A stretch of DNA of 64,000 nucleotides from Pelagibacterium flavum (GCF_025854335.1 NZ_CP107716.1:3775001-3839000); one strand, 5' to 3'; shown: positions 42,745 through 53,209, counted from the stretch's first letter. The notes: a model not told the origin generated them from the letters alone. A program made the numbers and translations.

Positions 42745-44046
42745 ATGACAGACTGGACCAAACGCATTGGGGGCGTGCTCATGGCAGGAGCCTTGAGCGC
42801 ATCGATGATTTCCATGCCGGCCATGGCGCAGGACGAGGGCCCGATCAAGGTCGGCATCCTGCACTCGCTTTCGGGCACGATGGCGATTTCGGAAACCACG
42901 CTCAAAGACGTCATGTTGATGCTCATAGAGCAACAGAACGAAGCCGGTGGCGTGATGGGCCGTCAGCTCGAACCCGTCGTCGTCGATATTGCATCGGACT
43001 GGCCGCTGGCTGCCGAGTTGGCGCGCCGGCTGATCGAAGTCGATGAAGTGGACGCCGTCTTTGGCTGCTGGACGTCGGTGTGCCGTAAATCGGTGCTTCC
43101 GGTGTTTGAAGAGCTCAACTCGCTGCTGTTCTATCCGGTCCAGTATGAGGGCGAGGAATCCCAGCGTAACGTGTTCTACACCGGCGCTTCACCCAACCAG
43201 CAGGCGATTCCCGCCGTCGACTACCTGATGAACGAAGAAGGCGTCGAACGCTGGGTGCTGGCCGGGACCGACTATGTCTATCCCCAGACCACCAACAAAA
43301 TTCTCGAGCAGTACCTGCTCGACAGTGGCGTGGCGTCTGAAGACATCATGATCAACTACACCCCGTTCGGGCATTCGGACTGGCAGACGATCGTCTCCGA
43401 CATCGTAGCCTTTGGTTCGGAAGGCAAAAAGACCGCTGTGGTTTCGACCATCAATGGCGATGCCAACGTGCCGTTCTACCGTGAACTGGCCAACCAGGGC
43501 GTTGCGGCCGAAGACATTCCGGTCGTCGCATTCTCGGTGGGTGAGGAAGAGCTTTCGGGCTTCGATACCACGCCGCTTGTGGGGCACCTGGCTGCCTGGA
43601 ACTACTTCATGAGCGTGGAAACGCCCGAAAACGAAGCATTCATTGCCGCTTGGCAGGACTTTATCGGTTCGGAAGACCGCGTGACCAACGATCCGATGGA
43701 AGCGCACTATATCGGCTTTAATCTGTGGGTTGATGCCGTTGAAGCGGCGGGAACCACCGACGCCGACGCAGTGATCGAGGCCATTGTCGGGCTCGAAACG
43801 CCAAACCTGACCGGCGGCACGGCGACCATGCTGGCCAACCATCACATTACCAAGCCGGTGCTGATCGGTGAAATCCAGGACGACGGTCAGTTCTTCGTGG
43901 TCTGGGAAACCGAAGATCTGGTTCCTGGCGACGCATGGTCGGATTACCTGCCCGAATCCGCGGTTCTCGAAGCCGACTGGACCGCTCCGATCAACTGCGG
44001 AAACTACAATACCGAGACCGAAACCTGCGGCGGCTCGACCAAGTAA
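42745..44046 (+). CDS. urtA: Urea ABC transporter substrate-binding protein
   Basis: A 433-residue periplasmic binding protein with a signal peptide ending MPAMAQ. The mature start IKVGILHSLSGTMAISETTL and the segments FGCWTSVCRKSVLPVFEELN, LFYPVQYEGEESQRNVFYTG and YVYPQTTNKI are strongly characteristic of UrtA. It captures urea at low concentration. GGAGG precedes the ATG. First gene of urtABCDE and directly behind the sigma-54 promoter. A strong hairpin follows it. Confidence 0.97.
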   Translation: MTDWTKRIGGVLMAGALSASMISMPAMAQDEGPIKVGILHSLSGTMAISETTLKDVMLMLIEQQNEAGGVMGRQLEPVVVDIASDWPLAAELARRLIEVDEVDAVFGCWTSVCRKSVLPVFEELNSLLFYPVQYEGEESQRNVFYTGASPNQQAIPAVDYLMNEEGVERWVLAGTDYVYPQTTNKILEQYLLDSGVASEDIMINYTPFGHSDWQTIVSDIVAFGSEGKKTAVVSTINGDANVPFYRELANQGVAAEDIPVVAFSVGEEELSGFDTTPLVGHLAAWNYFMSVETPENEAFIAAWQDFIGSEDRVTNDPMEAHYIGFNLWVDAVEAAGTTDADAVIEAIVGLETPNLTGGTATMLANHHITKPVLIGEIQDDGQFFVVWETEDLVPGDAWSDYLPESAVLEADWTAPINCGNYNTETETCGGSTK

Positions 44047-44064
44047 GCCCAGCGCTTGCTATCT

Positions 44065-44090
44065 CTCCGGGGGCAGTAACGCCCCCGGAG
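44065..44090 (+). terminator. Hairpin between urtA and urtB
   Basis: Perfect 10-base stem CTCCGGGGGC/GCCCCCGGAG with loop AGTAAC and no T-tract after it. It probably stabilises the urtA mRNA end or attenuates transcription into urtB. Confidence 0.6.
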
Positions 44091-44148
44091 CTTGCGGGCC
44101 CGGCTCGCCCCGATTTGTCTTCAGCTCGATTGTGAAAGGGGACGCGGC

Positions 44149-45762
44149 ATGCGCAGTCTCAATCGGCTCACCAGATTCATTTCGGTCCTGTTCCTTGCCG
44201 TGCTCGCTTCATTGTCGGCTGGAAGCACCCGGGCACAGACCGTCACCGAAATCGTTCCAGGACTTTACGATGCCAGTCTTGGCGAGTTGCGCGATGCCGT
44301 TGCCGCTCTGGTGGCAAGCGGTGAGGATGAGGCGCTGCCGATCCTGCGCGCTCTCGGCAATGGCACGCTCCATGAAGCCGACAATGGCTTCATCTTCATC
44401 GAGACCGGACGTGACCAATATGCCGACGCCCTGACGGGCGAGGACGCCGATCTTGAGATCACCGGGGACATGAGCGTCATCAGGATCAACAATTCGCTGC
44501 GCCGCGACATTGCCGCAGCGATCGGCGGCATGACGCTGATGAGCGAAAATCCGGCCACGCGCCGGTCGGCGGCGCAGCAAATGATTTCGAGCCCGGATGA
44601 GGGCAATCTCGAATTGCTTGAAACCGCCATTGCCGCCGAAGACGATGCCGGGGTGCGCGCCATCATGGAGCAGGCGCGCGCTGCGACGCTTCTGGAAACA
44701 GACGTTGAGGGAGATGCGTTCGCGGAGGCTGTCGCCACAATCGCGGCGCGCGGCGACCGTACGGCGCTCTCGATTCTCAGCTCGGCGCGAGGCGGGGCCA
44801 GCGAGGCCCAGCTGGCCATTCTCGATGCCGGGCTCGCCCAGATCAACCAGTCTCTGGCCATATGGAGCGTGGGCCAGAACGTCTGGTACGGCATATCGCT
44901 GGGCTCGGTTCTGCTCCTGGCCGCCATTGGACTTGCCATCACGTTCGGGGTGATGGGCGTCATCAACATGGCGCATGGCGAGATGGTCATGCTGGGCGCC
45001 TATGTCACCTTCGTCGTGCAGGAAATCATCCGCACGACCAGCCCGGGTCTTTTCGACTATTCCCTGACCATCGCGATCCCACTGGCCTTCTTGATTACCG
45101 CGATGATCGGCATCGCCATCGAGCGCGGCATCATCCGTTGGCTCTATGGCCGGCCCCTGGAAACGCTTTTGGCCACATGGGGTCTTTCGCTGATCATCCA
45201 GCAGGGGGTGCGGACCATTTTCGGGGCCACAAACCGAGATGTGGGCAACCCGTCCTGGATGTCGGGGGCATTCGAGCTGGGCGGACTGGCGATAACCTGG
45301 AACCGGATGTGGATCGTGGTGTTTGCGATCGTCGTCTTTGCCCTGCTGTTATTGGTTCTCAACCGCACTCCACTCGGCTTGCAGATGCGGGCGGTGACAC
45401 AGAACCGGCGCATGGCGTCGGCCATGGGCATCCGAACGCCCTGGGTGGACGCCATGACGTTCGGGCTCGGTTCGGGTGTTGCCGGACTGGCGGGAGTGGC
45501 CTTGAGCCAGATCGACAACGTTTCCCCCAATCTGGGGCAGGGTTACATCATCGACAGCTTCATGGTCGTGGTGTTCGGCGGGGTCGGAAATCTGTGGGGG
45601 ACGCTGGTGGGCGCTTTGACGCTGGGCATCGCCAACAAGTTCCTTGAACCCTATGCCGGGGCCGTCCTGGCCAAGATCCTGATCCTCGTTCTCATCATCC
45701 TGTTCATCCAGCGGCGCCCACGAGGCCTGTTCGCGCTCAAGGGAAGGGCGGTGGAAGCATGA
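44149..45762 (+). CDS. urtB: Urea ABC transporter permease UrtB
   Basis: A 537-residue LivH-type permease with the UrtB-specific N-terminal extension: a signal-like segment, then a helical domain of about 220 residues (LGELRDAVAALVASGEDEAL, AIGGMTLMSENPATRRSAAQ). The membrane part starts near residue 245 with SLGSVLLLAAIGLAITFGVM and has INMAHGEMVMLGAYVTFVVQ typical of the family. The ATG at 44149 places the signal segment first. Coupled by ATGA to urtC. Confidence 0.95.
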   Translation: MRSLNRLTRFISVLFLAVLASLSAGSTRAQTVTEIVPGLYDASLGELRDAVAALVASGEDEALPILRALGNGTLHEADNGFIFIETGRDQYADALTGEDADLEITGDMSVIRINNSLRRDIAAAIGGMTLMSENPATRRSAAQQMISSPDEGNLELLETAIAAEDDAGVRAIMEQARAATLLETDVEGDAFAEAVATIAARGDRTALSILSSARGGASEAQLAILDAGLAQINQSLAIWSVGQNVWYGISLGSVLLLAAIGLAITFGVMGVINMAHGEMVMLGAYVTFVVQEIIRTTSPGLFDYSLTIAIPLAFLITAMIGIAIERGIIRWLYGRPLETLLATWGLSLIIQQGVRTIFGATNRDVGNPSWMSGAFELGGLAITWNRMWIVVFAIVVFALLLLVLNRTPLGLQMRAVTQNRRMASAMGIRTPWVDAMTFGLGSGVAGLAGVALSQIDNVSPNLGQGYIIDSFMVVVFGGVGNLWGTLVGALTLGIANKFLEPYAGAVLAKILILVLIILFIQRRPRGLFALKGRAVEA

Positions 45763-46982
45763 TAACCGGCAAGATCTTCGAAAAGCTCGGGGCAAAGGCC
45801 ATCTGGGTGGTCGCCATATTGCTGATTGTCGCGATCGCCGTGCCCCTTTCCAACCTGATGCTCCCCGCCGGCCATCCCCTCCGGGTGCCCAATTATCTGG
45901 TGCCGCTGATGGGGAAGTACCTGACCTATGCTACCCTCGCGCTGGCGCTCGACCTGGTCTGGGGTTATTGCGGCATTCTTTCGCTGGGCCATGGCGCGTT
46001 CTTTGCGCTGGGTGGCTATGCCATGGGCATGTACCTCATGCGCCAGATCGGCGATCGGGGCGTCTATGGCAATCCGGTGCTTCCCGATTTCATGGTGTTT
46101 CTGAACTATTCCGAGCTGCCCTGGTACTGGCAGGGGTTCGACATGTTCTGGTTCGCCGCCATCATGATGGCGTTCGTGCCGGGGCTCTTAGCGTTCATTT
46201 TCGGCTGGTTTGCTTTCAGGAGTCGGGTGACGGGTGTCTATCTCTCGATCATCACCCAAGCGCTGACCTACGCACTCATGCTCGCCTTTTTCCGCAATGA
46301 CATGGGGTTTGGCGGCAATAACGGGCTGACCGATTTCCGCGATATTCTGGGGGCACCGATCTCGGCAGCGTCGACCCGGGCCAGTTTGTTTGCCGCCTCT
46401 GCCATCCTTCTGGCCCTGTGCTTTATCCTGTGCTCGCTCATCGTGCGCTCAAAGCTCGGCAAGGTCATGATCGCCGTGCGCGATGCCGAAAGCCGGACGC
46501 GGTTCATTGGCTACCGGGTGGAAAACGTCAAACTCTTTGCCTTTACCGTATCCGCAGTGATGGCCGGGCTTGCCGGGGCGCTTTACGTGCCGCAGGTGGG
46601 GATCATCAATCCTGGAGAGTTTGCACCAGCCAACTCGATCGAAGTTGTGATCTGGACGGCGGTGGGGGGGCGCGGAACGCTTGTCGGGCCAATCATCGGC
46701 ACGGTGCTCGTCAATGCGGCAAAGTCCTATTTCACCGGCACGTTCGCCGATCTGTGGCTGTTTATCCTGGGCGGCATGTTCGTGTTCGTGACGCTGTTCA
46801 TGCCCAAGGGGATCGTTGGCATTTTCACCTCGGCCTGGACAGCGCTGCGGCAGCGCCGCGCCTCGGATACTTTCGAAAAAGGCACCGGCCCCACCCCCAG
46901 TCCGGCAACCGACGAGAAACCGGTCGAAAGACATGACCATAGCGACGCGCCGCACGGCGCCAGACCCTCGCCGGCGGAGTAA
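45759..46982 (+). CDS. urtC: Urea ABC transporter permease UrtC
   Basis: A 407-residue LivM-type permease with about nine membrane segments. GYCGILSLGHGAFFALGGYA near residue 70 is the family hallmark, and FRNDMGFGGNNGLTDF near 180 is typical of UrtC. The cytoplasmic EAA-like region includes RDAESRTRFIGYRVENVKLF. It has a short hydrophilic tail rich in Pro and charged residues. Its start overlaps the urtB stop and urtD begins five bases after its stop. Confidence 0.95.
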   Translation: MITGKIFEKLGAKAIWVVAILLIVAIAVPLSNLMLPAGHPLRVPNYLVPLMGKYLTYATLALALDLVWGYCGILSLGHGAFFALGGYAMGMYLMRQIGDRGVYGNPVLPDFMVFLNYSELPWYWQGFDMFWFAAIMMAFVPGLLAFIFGWFAFRSRVTGVYLSIITQALTYALMLAFFRNDMGFGGNNGLTDFRDILGAPISAASTRASLFAASAILLALCFILCSLIVRSKLGKVMIAVRDAESRTRFIGYRVENVKLFAFTVSAVMAGLAGALYVPQVGIINPGEFAPANSIEVVIWTAVGGRGTLVGPIIGTVLVNAAKSYFTGTFADLWLFILGGMFVFVTLFMPKGIVGIFTSAWTALRQRRASDTFEKGTGPTPSPATDEKPVERHDHSDAPHGARPSPAE

Positions 46983-46987
46983 GGAAA

Positions 46988-47743
46988 ATGGTTGATACAC
47001 TGCGCGAAGGTTCGCTTCTTTATCTCGATGGCGTCACCGTCTCCTTTGATGGGTTCAAGGCGCTCAATTCGCTCTCTCTACTCGTCAAGCGCGACGAATT
47101 GCAGGCCATTATCGGCCCCAATGGGGCGGGCAAGACAACGATGATGGACATCATCACGGGCAAGACCCGGCCCGATACGGGCGAAGTGTTTTTCGAGGGT
47201 TCGATCGATTTGACGCGAAAGGATGAAACCGAGATTGCCAATCTGGGCATCGGCCGCAAGTTTCAAAAACCGACGGTATTTGAAAGCCATACCGTCTGGG
47301 ACAATATCGAACTGGCGCTTAAAAAGCCGCGCGGGGTGTTTTCGTCCTGGCTGTATACGCGCGACACCGCCGATACCGACCGCATCTCCGAGATTTTGGA
47401 CACTGTGCGACTCTCCCACAGGAAGGACGAATACGCGGCCAATCTCTCTCACGGTCAAAAGCAATGGCTCGAGATCGGCATGTTGCTCGCCCAGGACCCC
47501 AAGCTGTTGTTGGTCGACGAGCCGGTGGCCGGCATGACCGACTCGGAAACCGAGGAGACGTCGAAACTGCTCAAGTCGATTTCCCGGCATCACTCGGTCG
47601 TCGTTGTGGAGCATGACATGAGCTTCGTGCGCGATCTTGATTGTCGCGTGACGTGCCTGGCCGAGGGCTCCGTACTGGCGCAAGGCTCGCTTGAGCATGT
47701 CTCGGCCGATCCGCTGGTTATCGAACGTTATCTGGGGCGCTGA
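46988..47743 (+). CDS. urtD: Urea ABC transporter ATP-binding protein UrtD
   Basis: A 251-residue LivG-type ATPase. Walker A is GPNGAGKTTMMDIITG near residue 43, the UrtD-typical IGRKFQKPTVFESHTVWDN follows, the signature is LSHGQKQWLEIGMLL, and Walker B is LLLVDEPVAGMTDSE. It pairs with UrtE to energise the UrtBC channel. AAGGA precedes the ATG at 46988; urtE starts one base after the stop. Confidence 0.96.
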   Translation: MVDTLREGSLLYLDGVTVSFDGFKALNSLSLLVKRDELQAIIGPNGAGKTTMMDIITGKTRPDTGEVFFEGSIDLTRKDETEIANLGIGRKFQKPTVFESHTVWDNIELALKKPRGVFSSWLYTRDTADTDRISEILDTVRLSHRKDEYAANLSHGQKQWLEIGMLLAQDPKLLLVDEPVAGMTDSETEETSKLLKSISRHHSVVVVEHDMSFVRDLDCRVTCLAEGSVLAQGSLEHVSADPLVIERYLGR

Positions 47744-47744
47744 C

Positions 47745-48446
47745 ATGACGACACTGACCGTTACCGATGTCGATCTACATTATGGCGCTGCGCAGGCGCT
47801 CAAGACAGTTTCGATCACCGCCCAGCCCAACAAGATCACCTCGGTCCTGGGGCGTAACGGGGTGGGAAAATCATCGCTGTTGCGCGCCATCACCGGAACG
47901 CACCCGATTTCCGGCGGCACGATCAGGCTCGAGGATTTCGAGCTCAAGAAAATTCCGCCCTACACGCGGGCGCGAATGGGCATCGGGTATGTGCCGCAGG
48001 GGCGCGAAATCTTTCCGCTTCTGACCGTCAAGGAAAACCTGCTCACCGGCTATGCGCCGCTCAAGGCAAAGGACCGCTCGATCCCCGACACGATATTCGA
48101 GCTGTTTCCGGTGCTCAAATCCATGCTGGGCCGCCGAGGCGGCGATCTTTCGGGGGGCCAGCAGCAGCAACTGGCCATAGGGCGGGCGCTGGTGACGCGC
48201 CCGAGCCTTCTGGTCCTTGATGAACCCACCGAAGGCATCCAACCTTCGATAATCAAGGACATCGGGCGGGCACTGCAGTTTTTGCGCGACGAGATGGGCA
48301 TGACCATTCTGCTGGTCGAACAATATCTCGATTTCTGTCGCGAATTGAGTGACCATATCTACGTCATGGATCGGGGGGAGATCATGCATTCGGGTCCCGC
48401 CGCCGATCTCGACGATCCCGACGTCAAGCGGCATTTGATGGTCTGA
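47745..48446 (+). CDS. urtE: Urea ABC transporter ATP-binding protein UrtE
   Basis: A 233-residue LivF-type ATPase. Walker A GRNGVGKSSLLRAITG near residue 36, Q-loop region GIGYVPQGREIFPLLTVKEN, signature LSGGQQQQLAIGRAL, Walker B LLVLDEPTEGIQPSI. The GREIFP and EGIQPS segments are specific for UrtE/LivF. The ATG at 47745 is taken; a longer frame would run into urtD. It overlaps ureD by one base (TGATG), so transport and urease genes form one transcript. Confidence 0.96.
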   Translation: MTTLTVTDVDLHYGAAQALKTVSITAQPNKITSVLGRNGVGKSSLLRAITGTHPISGGTIRLEDFELKKIPPYTRARMGIGYVPQGREIFPLLTVKENLLTGYAPLKAKDRSIPDTIFELFPVLKSMLGRRGGDLSGGQQQQLAIGRALVTRPSLLVLDEPTEGIQPSIIKDIGRALQFLRDEMGMTILLVEQYLDFCRELSDHIYVMDRGEIMHSGPAADLDDPDVKRHLMV

Positions 48447-49282
48447 TGCTCGAAAGCCCGGCTTTTCAGGGGGGCACGCCCCAGATGCAGCGTGCCGAAG
48501 GCGAGGGCCGCGTCGCGACCAAGGCGCGCGACGGGCTATCGGTGCTCGATACGCTTTATCAGTCCGGCTGCGGCAAGATCCGCGTGCCCAGGGCCTATGG
48601 AAACTGGCTCGAGGCCGTGCTGATCAATACATCTGGCGGCCTGACGGGCGGTGACAGGATGGCATGGTCGGCGGTCGCTGCCGCGGGGACCCATCTTGCC
48701 ATCACGACGCAGGCTTGCGAGCGCATCTATCGCTCGAGTGGCGGAGCGGCGTGCGTAGCATCCAAATTGACCATAGACGCTGGCGCGAGGCTCGACTGGT
48801 TGCCGCAGGAAACGATTGTGTTCGACGGCTCGGTGCTGGAGCGGACGATCGAAGTCGATATGGCTGGCGACGCGACTTTTCTCGGGCTCGAAGCGATCAT
48901 CCTCGGGCGAGAGGCGCATGGCGAGGATGCGCGATCAGCGATGATCTCGGATCGCTGGCGTGTGCGGCGGGAGGGCGAACTCCTCCATGCCGAGGCAGCC
49001 CGGCTAGATGCGGACGACACTCTGGCGCGAGACAATCTGGCGCTTTTGGGCGGCGCGCGCGCCTATGGGACGCTGTGCTATGTCTCACAGGATGCCGAGC
49101 GGCATATCGAACGGCTCAAGGCGCTTGTCGCCGGTCATCCCACCGCGGGCGCGTCGCGCATCGGGGACAAGATCGTGCTGCGCGCGACAGGCCGATCGGG
49201 CTATCATCTGCGCAAGATCATCATGCCGGCAATCGCCGCACTTTCGGGAGCCGGGGCCGTGCCCAAGCTCTGGTCGCTATAA
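48446..49282 (+). CDS. ureD: Urease accessory protein UreD (UreH)
   Basis: A 278-residue accessory protein that binds apo-urease and recruits UreF and UreG for nickel insertion. Family segments: [20 protein letters not shown] near residue 55, [15 protein letters not shown] near 83, [19 protein letters not shown] near 112, and the C-terminal [17 protein letters not shown]. Placement at the head of the structural urease genes is usual. Start fused to the urtE stop. Confidence 0.95.
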   Translation: MLESPAFQGGTPQMQRAEGEGRVATKARDGLSVLDTLYQSGCGKIRVPRAYGNWLEAVLINTSGGLTGGDRMAWSAVAAAGTHLAITTQACERIYRSSGGAACVASKLTIDAGARLDWLPQETIVFDGSVLERTIEVDMAGDATFLGLEAIILGREAHGEDARSAMISDRWRVRREGELLHAEAARLDADDTLARDNLALLGGARAYGTLCYVSQDAERHIERLKALVAGHPTAGASRIGDKIVLRATGRSGYHLRKIIMPAIAALSGAGAVPKLWSL

Positions 49283-49295
49283 AAAGGGAGGCACC

Positions 49296-49598
49296 ATGAA
49301 CCTGACACCACGGGAAAAAGACAAGCTGCTGGTCTCGATGGCTGCCATGGTGGCGCGGCGCCGGCTCGAGCGCGGCGTCAAGCTCAATCATCCCGAGGCG
49401 ATCGCCCTGATCACCGATTTCGTCATCGAGGGCGCCCGCGACGGGCGCCCGGTTTCAGAACTCATGGAAGCGGGCGCGCATGTGATTTCCCGCGATCAGG
49501 TGATGGAGGGCATTGCAGAGATGATCCATGACATTCAGGTCGAAGCGACCTTTCCCGACGGGACCAAGCTCGTCACCGTCCATTCTCCAATTCGCTAA
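49296..49598 (+). CDS. ureA: Urease gamma subunit
   Basis: A 100-residue UreA with the standard N-terminus [40 protein letters not shown] and a C-terminal [18 protein letters not shown]. Length and sequence are fully typical. GGGAGG lies six bases before the ATG. It forms the urease heterotrimer with UreB and UreC. Confidence 0.97.
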   Translation: MNLTPREKDKLLVSMAAMVARRRLERGVKLNHPEAIALITDFVIEGARDGRPVSELMEAGAHVISRDQVMEGIAEMIHDIQVEATFPDGTKLVTVHSPIR

Positions 49599-49609
49599 GG
49601 AGCCTGATC

Positions 49610-50188
49610 ATGTTCAGACGTCTTTTCGCAGCACTCGTCATTGTTGCCGCCGCCACGGCTCCGGCTTTCGCCCATCTCGATCCGCTTGAACATGGCTCGT
49701 TCGCCGCGGGGTTCAGCCACCCGCTGTTCGGGCTCGACCACATCCTGGCCATGCTCGCCGTCGGTCTTTGGGCGGCTTCGGTAGGAGGCAGGGCGCTTTG
49801 GGCCGTACCAGCCGCCTTTGTCGCCACGATGGCCCTGGGATTCGGCGCGGCTTTGGTGGGGATGCCGCTGCCGTTCGTCGAGCCGGTCATTCTGGCCTCG
49901 GTGATTTTTGTCGGCATCATGGTGGCACTGGCCCTGCCGCTGCCGACGGCGGGCGTTGCCGCGACGGTCGCGTTCTTTGCACTCTTTCACGGCTATGCCC
50001 ATGGTGGGGAAATGGGTGAAGCGGGGGCGTTCGGCTATGCCGGTGGCTTTCTTGTCGCCACCGCGTTCCTGCATGCAGCAGGCGTCGGTCTGGGTCGCGG
50101 TCTGGCGACGACGCGAGGCGTCATCGCTACACGGATCGCTGGCGGTGTGACCGCATTTGGCGGGCTGTGGCTGGTTATCGCAGGTTAA
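49610..50188 (+). CDS. HupE/UreJ-family membrane protein
   Basis: A 192-residue protein with a signal-like first segment and about six membrane helices. The HupE/UreJ signature is [20 protein letters not shown] near residue 38, followed by [18 protein letters not shown] near 122, which contribute the His/Asp residues thought to bind nickel. Located between ureA and ureB, as in several rhizobia. Probable role: nickel entry or supply for urease. The role is inference from family and context. Confidence 0.9.
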   Translation: MFRRLFAALVIVAAATAPAFAHLDPLEHGSFAAGFSHPLFGLDHILAMLAVGLWAASVGGRALWAVPAAFVATMALGFGAALVGMPLPFVEPVILASVIFVGIMVALALPLPTAGVAATVAFFALFHGYAHGGEMGEAGAFGYAGGFLVATAFLHAAGVGLGRGLATTRGVIATRIAGGVTAFGGLWLVIAG

Positions 50189-50198
50189 GGACGGCGAC

Positions 50199-50510
50199 AT
50201 GATTCCGGGCGAAATCATACCCAAAGCTGGCGAAATCGAACTCAATGCGGGGCGCGAAACCGTCACGCTCGAGGTTGCCAACACTGGCGACCGGCCCATT
50301 CAGGTGGGCAGTCATTACCATTTTTTCGAAACAAATGCCGGGCTGGCATTCGAAAGAGAGCAGGCCCGCGGCATGCGGCTCGATATTGCCGCCGGCACAG
50401 CCGTTCGGTTCGAACCGGGGCAGACCCGTGAAGTAACCCTTGTCGCGCTTGATGGGGACCGGCGTGTGTTCGGGTTTCGCCAGATGGTCATGGGTCCGCT
50501 GGACAAATGA
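50199..50510 (+). CDS. ureB: Urease beta subunit
   Basis: A 103-residue Ure[21 protein letters not shown], then [20 protein letters not shown] and [18 protein letters not shown]. Length and conserved HYHF segment are typical. Starts at the ATG at 50199, eleven bases after the HupE stop. It is separated from ureC by an unusual 900-bp gap that carries an antisense gene. Confidence 0.96.
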   Translation: MIPGEIIPKAGEIELNAGRETVTLEVANTGDRPIQVGSHYHFFETNAGLAFEREQARGMRLDIAAGTAVRFEPGQTREVTLVALDGDRRVFGFRQMVMGPLDK

Positions 50511-50542
50511 CATGAGACGCGCCGGCAATTTCCTTTGCGGGC

Positions 50543-50575
50543 AAAAAAAGAGGCGGGGTGCTATAGCACCCCGCC
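50543..50575 (-). terminator. Strong intrinsic terminator of the antisense gene inside the urease cluster
   Basis: Perfect 10-base stem GGCGGGGTGC/GCACCCCGCC (50552-50561, 50566-50575) with loop TATA. Followed on the minus strand by TCTTTTTTT. On the plus strand no T-run follows, so the ureB transcript should pass. Confidence 0.9.
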
Positions 50576-50598
50576 CGTCATACCTGTCATCTCGGCGT

Positions 50599-51258
50599 TT
50601 ATTGCGCCACTTCGCCTTCGACAGACGCGTCTGCCTCGGCTTCGCCCTCGACGCTCATGTCAGATTCCATGGCGTCTCCAGCCGCGTCGGCTTCAGCCGA
50701 ACTCTGGCTGTCAACGAAGACCGTCAGCGCGCCGTCGGCCTGGGTCCAGACAGCAACAACGTCGCTTTCGGTATAGCCTTCCGCCTCAAGAGCGGCCGTG
50801 ATGTCGGCGTTGCCCGAAATGTTGGATTGCAGAAGGTCGATATCGCCCTGGAAATCGGCACGAGACTCCGCGAAAGCATCAGCGGTGAATTCGCCGTCTT
50901 CGCCAAGCGAGGAGATTTCGACGATTTCGATTTCGGTATCCGCAGTCACAGCCGAGAAATCGGCAGTGCCCGCACCATGGATCGCATCGTCAAGATCAGC
51001 GTAGGTGTAAGCGCCAGCCGATGCGTCGGCACCCACGCCAACGCTCGTTTCACCGGCGCCTTCGGACGGCATTCCGGCGTCAACGCCAACATCAACCCCA
51101 GCGTCGACTCCAACGTCGGCGCCGGCATCTTCGCCGCCCAGTTCAGTCTGGACACCACCATCAAGGGTGACACCAGCGTCAGCGTCCTGGGCCATGGCTG
51201 CAAGTGGCATCGACAGAGTCAGAGCCGTACCAAGAGCAAGAGCAGAGAGCTTTTTCAT
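50599..51258 (-). CDS. Secreted acidic low-complexity protein, antisense within the urease cluster
   Basis: A 219-residue protein I do not recognise. The ATG at 51258 follows GGAG at 8 bases. A signal peptide MKKLSALALGTALTLSMPLA ends in AMAQ. The mature N-terminal part is rich in Asp, Ala, Val and Gly (ADVGVDAGVDVGVDAG). The middle has TYADLDDAIHGAGTADFSAV and SSLGEDGEFTADAFAESRAD, and the C-terminus is again Glu/Ala/Asp-rich. Few basic residues occur after the signal, so it is very acidic, as expected for a periplasmic or halophile-type protein. It has its own terminator and runs opposite to ureB and ureC. Confidence 0.75.
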   Translation of the reverse strand: MKKLSALALGTALTLSMPLAAMAQDADAGVTLDGGVQTELGGEDAGADVGVDAGVDVGVDAGMPSEGAGETSVGVGADASAGAYTYADLDDAIHGAGTADFSAVTADTEIEIVEISSLGEDGEFTADAFAESRADFQGDIDLLQSNISGNADITAALEAEGYTESDVVAVWTQADGALTVFVDSQSSAEADAAGDAMESDMSVEGEAEADASVEGEVAQ

Positions 51259-51416
51259 TTTCATTCTCCGTTTGAGTTCGGTTTTACCGCCCCTCTGGAG
51301 CCTACAAACGAGCAAGCGGGCTTCCGGTTGCAAATTGTTTCAGGGCAATCGGACGCACTCAAATTGGACCGAACCCGCTCAAAAAGCGGAATTTTCCCTT
51401 TGACGAGGAGCTGATC

Positions 51417-53129
51417 ATGGCTGCCAGAATTTCCCGCGCGCTTTACGCCGACATGTACGGCCCAACAACCGGCGACAAGGTGCGGCTGGCCGATACGGAG
51501 CTGTTCATCGAGGTGGAAAAGGACTTCACGCTCTATGGCGAAGAGGTCAAGTTCGGTGGCGGCAAGGTGATCCGTGACGGCATGGGGCAATCACAGGTTA
51601 CTCGCGCCGCAGGCGCCGTCGACACGGTAATCACCAATGCTCTGATCGTCGATCACACGGGAATCTACAAAGCCGATATCGGCCTTAAGGACGGTATGAT
51701 CACGGCGATCGGCAAGGCGGGAAATCCCGATACCCAACCGGGTGTCAACATCATCGTGGGCCCTGGTACCGAGGCGATTGCGGCCGAAGGCAAGATCGTG
51801 ACGGCTGGCGGCTTCGACGCTCATATCCATTTCATCTGTCCCCAGCAGATCGAGGAGGCTCTGACCTCGGGCCTGACCACGATGCTGGGCGGCGGCACGG
51901 GGCCGGCCCATGGCACGCTCGCCACTACATGCACGCCCGGCGCCTGGCATCTGGGTCGGATGATCCAGTCATTTGACGCCTTTCCCATGAACATCGCGCT
52001 GGCCGGCAAAGGCAATGCCTCAAAGCCCGAGGCACTTGTAGAAATGGTCATGGGCGGCGCCGCCGCGCTCAAGCTGCATGAGGACTGGGGCACGACGCCC
52101 GCAGCCATCGACAACTGCCTTTCGGTTGCCGACGCCTATGACGTTCAGGTGATGATCCACACCGACACGCTCAATGAATCGGGCTTTGTCGAAGACACGA
52201 TCGAAGCCTTCAAGGGCCGGACCATCCACGCCTTCCATACCGAAGGCGCCGGCGGCGGACACGCGCCAGATATCATCAAGGTGTGCGGGCTGGAAAACGT
52301 CATCCCTTCATCCACCAATCCCACACGCCCCTACACGCGCAACACGCTGGCCGAGCATCTCGACATGCTCATGGTGTGCCATCATCTCGATCCCTCGATT
52401 GCCGAGGACGTGGCGTTCGCGGAAAGCCGTATCCGCAAGGAAACGATCGCCGCCGAGGATATCCTGCACGATATCGGCGCCTTTTCGATCATTTCCTCGG
52501 ATAGTCAGGCCATGGGCCGGGTGGGCGAAGTGATCATCCGCACCTGGCAGACCGCCGACAAGATGAAACGCCAGCGCGGGCCTCTGCCAGAAGAGACCGG
52601 CGACAACGACAATTTCCGGGTCAAGCGCTATATCGCGAAATACACGATCAACCCAGCCATCGCCCACGGGATTTCGACCCATATCGGATCGATCGAAGTG
52701 GGCAAACGGGCCGATTTGGTTATCTGGAACCCGGCCTTTTTCGGGGTAAAGCCCGAACTGGTGCTTATGGGCGGAATGATCGCCACCGCACCAATGGGCG
52801 ATCCCAATGCCTCGATTCCGACACCCCAGCCCATGCACTACCGCCCCATGTTCGGCGCCTATGGCAAAGCGATTGCCAACACGTCGGTAACCTTCGTTTC
52901 CAAGGCCGCGCTCGAAGGCGGGCTCAAGGACAGCCTGGGCGTCGACAAATCAATGCTGGCAGTCGACAACACGAGGGGCGGCATCGGCAAATCAGCGATG
53001 GTCCACAACAGCGCTACCCCCGAGGTAACCGTCGATCCGGAGACCTATGAAGTGCGAGCCGATGGTGAATTGCTGACGTGTGAACCTGCCGACATTCTGC
53101 CCATGGCACAGCGCTATTTCCTGTTCTAG
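51417..53129 (+). CDS. ureC: Urease alpha (catalytic) subunit
   Basis: A 570-residue UreC. The nickel ligands and carbamylated lysine are present: [14 protein letters not shown] near residue 133, [16 protein letters not shown] near 215 (the Lys is the carbamate bridge), [16 protein letters not shown] near 245, and [15 protein letters not shown] near 270. The active-site flap is [20 protein letters not shown] with Cys and His near 320. GAGGAG precedes the ATG. Hydrolyses urea to ammonia and carbamate in the cytoplasm. Confidence 0.98.
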   Translation: MAARISRALYADMYGPTTGDKVRLADTELFIEVEKDFTLYGEEVKFGGGKVIRDGMGQSQVTRAAGAVDTVITNALIVDHTGIYKADIGLKDGMITAIGKAGNPDTQPGVNIIVGPGTEAIAAEGKIVTAGGFDAHIHFICPQQIEEALTSGLTTMLGGGTGPAHGTLATTCTPGAWHLGRMIQSFDAFPMNIALAGKGNASKPEALVEMVMGGAAALKLHEDWGTTPAAIDNCLSVADAYDVQVMIHTDTLNESGFVEDTIEAFKGRTIHAFHTEGAGGGHAPDIIKVCGLENVIPSSTNPTRPYTRNTLAEHLDMLMVCHHLDPSIAEDVAFAESRIRKETIAAEDILHDIGAFSIISSDSQAMGRVGEVIIRTWQTADKMKRQRGPLPEETGDNDNFRVKRYIAKYTINPAIAHGISTHIGSIEVGKRADLVIWNPAFFGVKPELVLMGGMIATAPMGDPNASIPTPQPMHYRPMFGAYGKAIANTSVTFVSKAALEGGLKDSLGVDKSMLAVDNTRGGIGKSAMVHNSATPEVTVDPETYEVRADGELLTCEPADILPMAQRYFLF

Positions 53130-53209
53130 CACGAGCCGGGCAGGCATCTGGCTTTCCGAAAAGATCGGCCCTATAGAGGGTAGCACTATCCATCCTCGAT
53201 GACCCTTCC

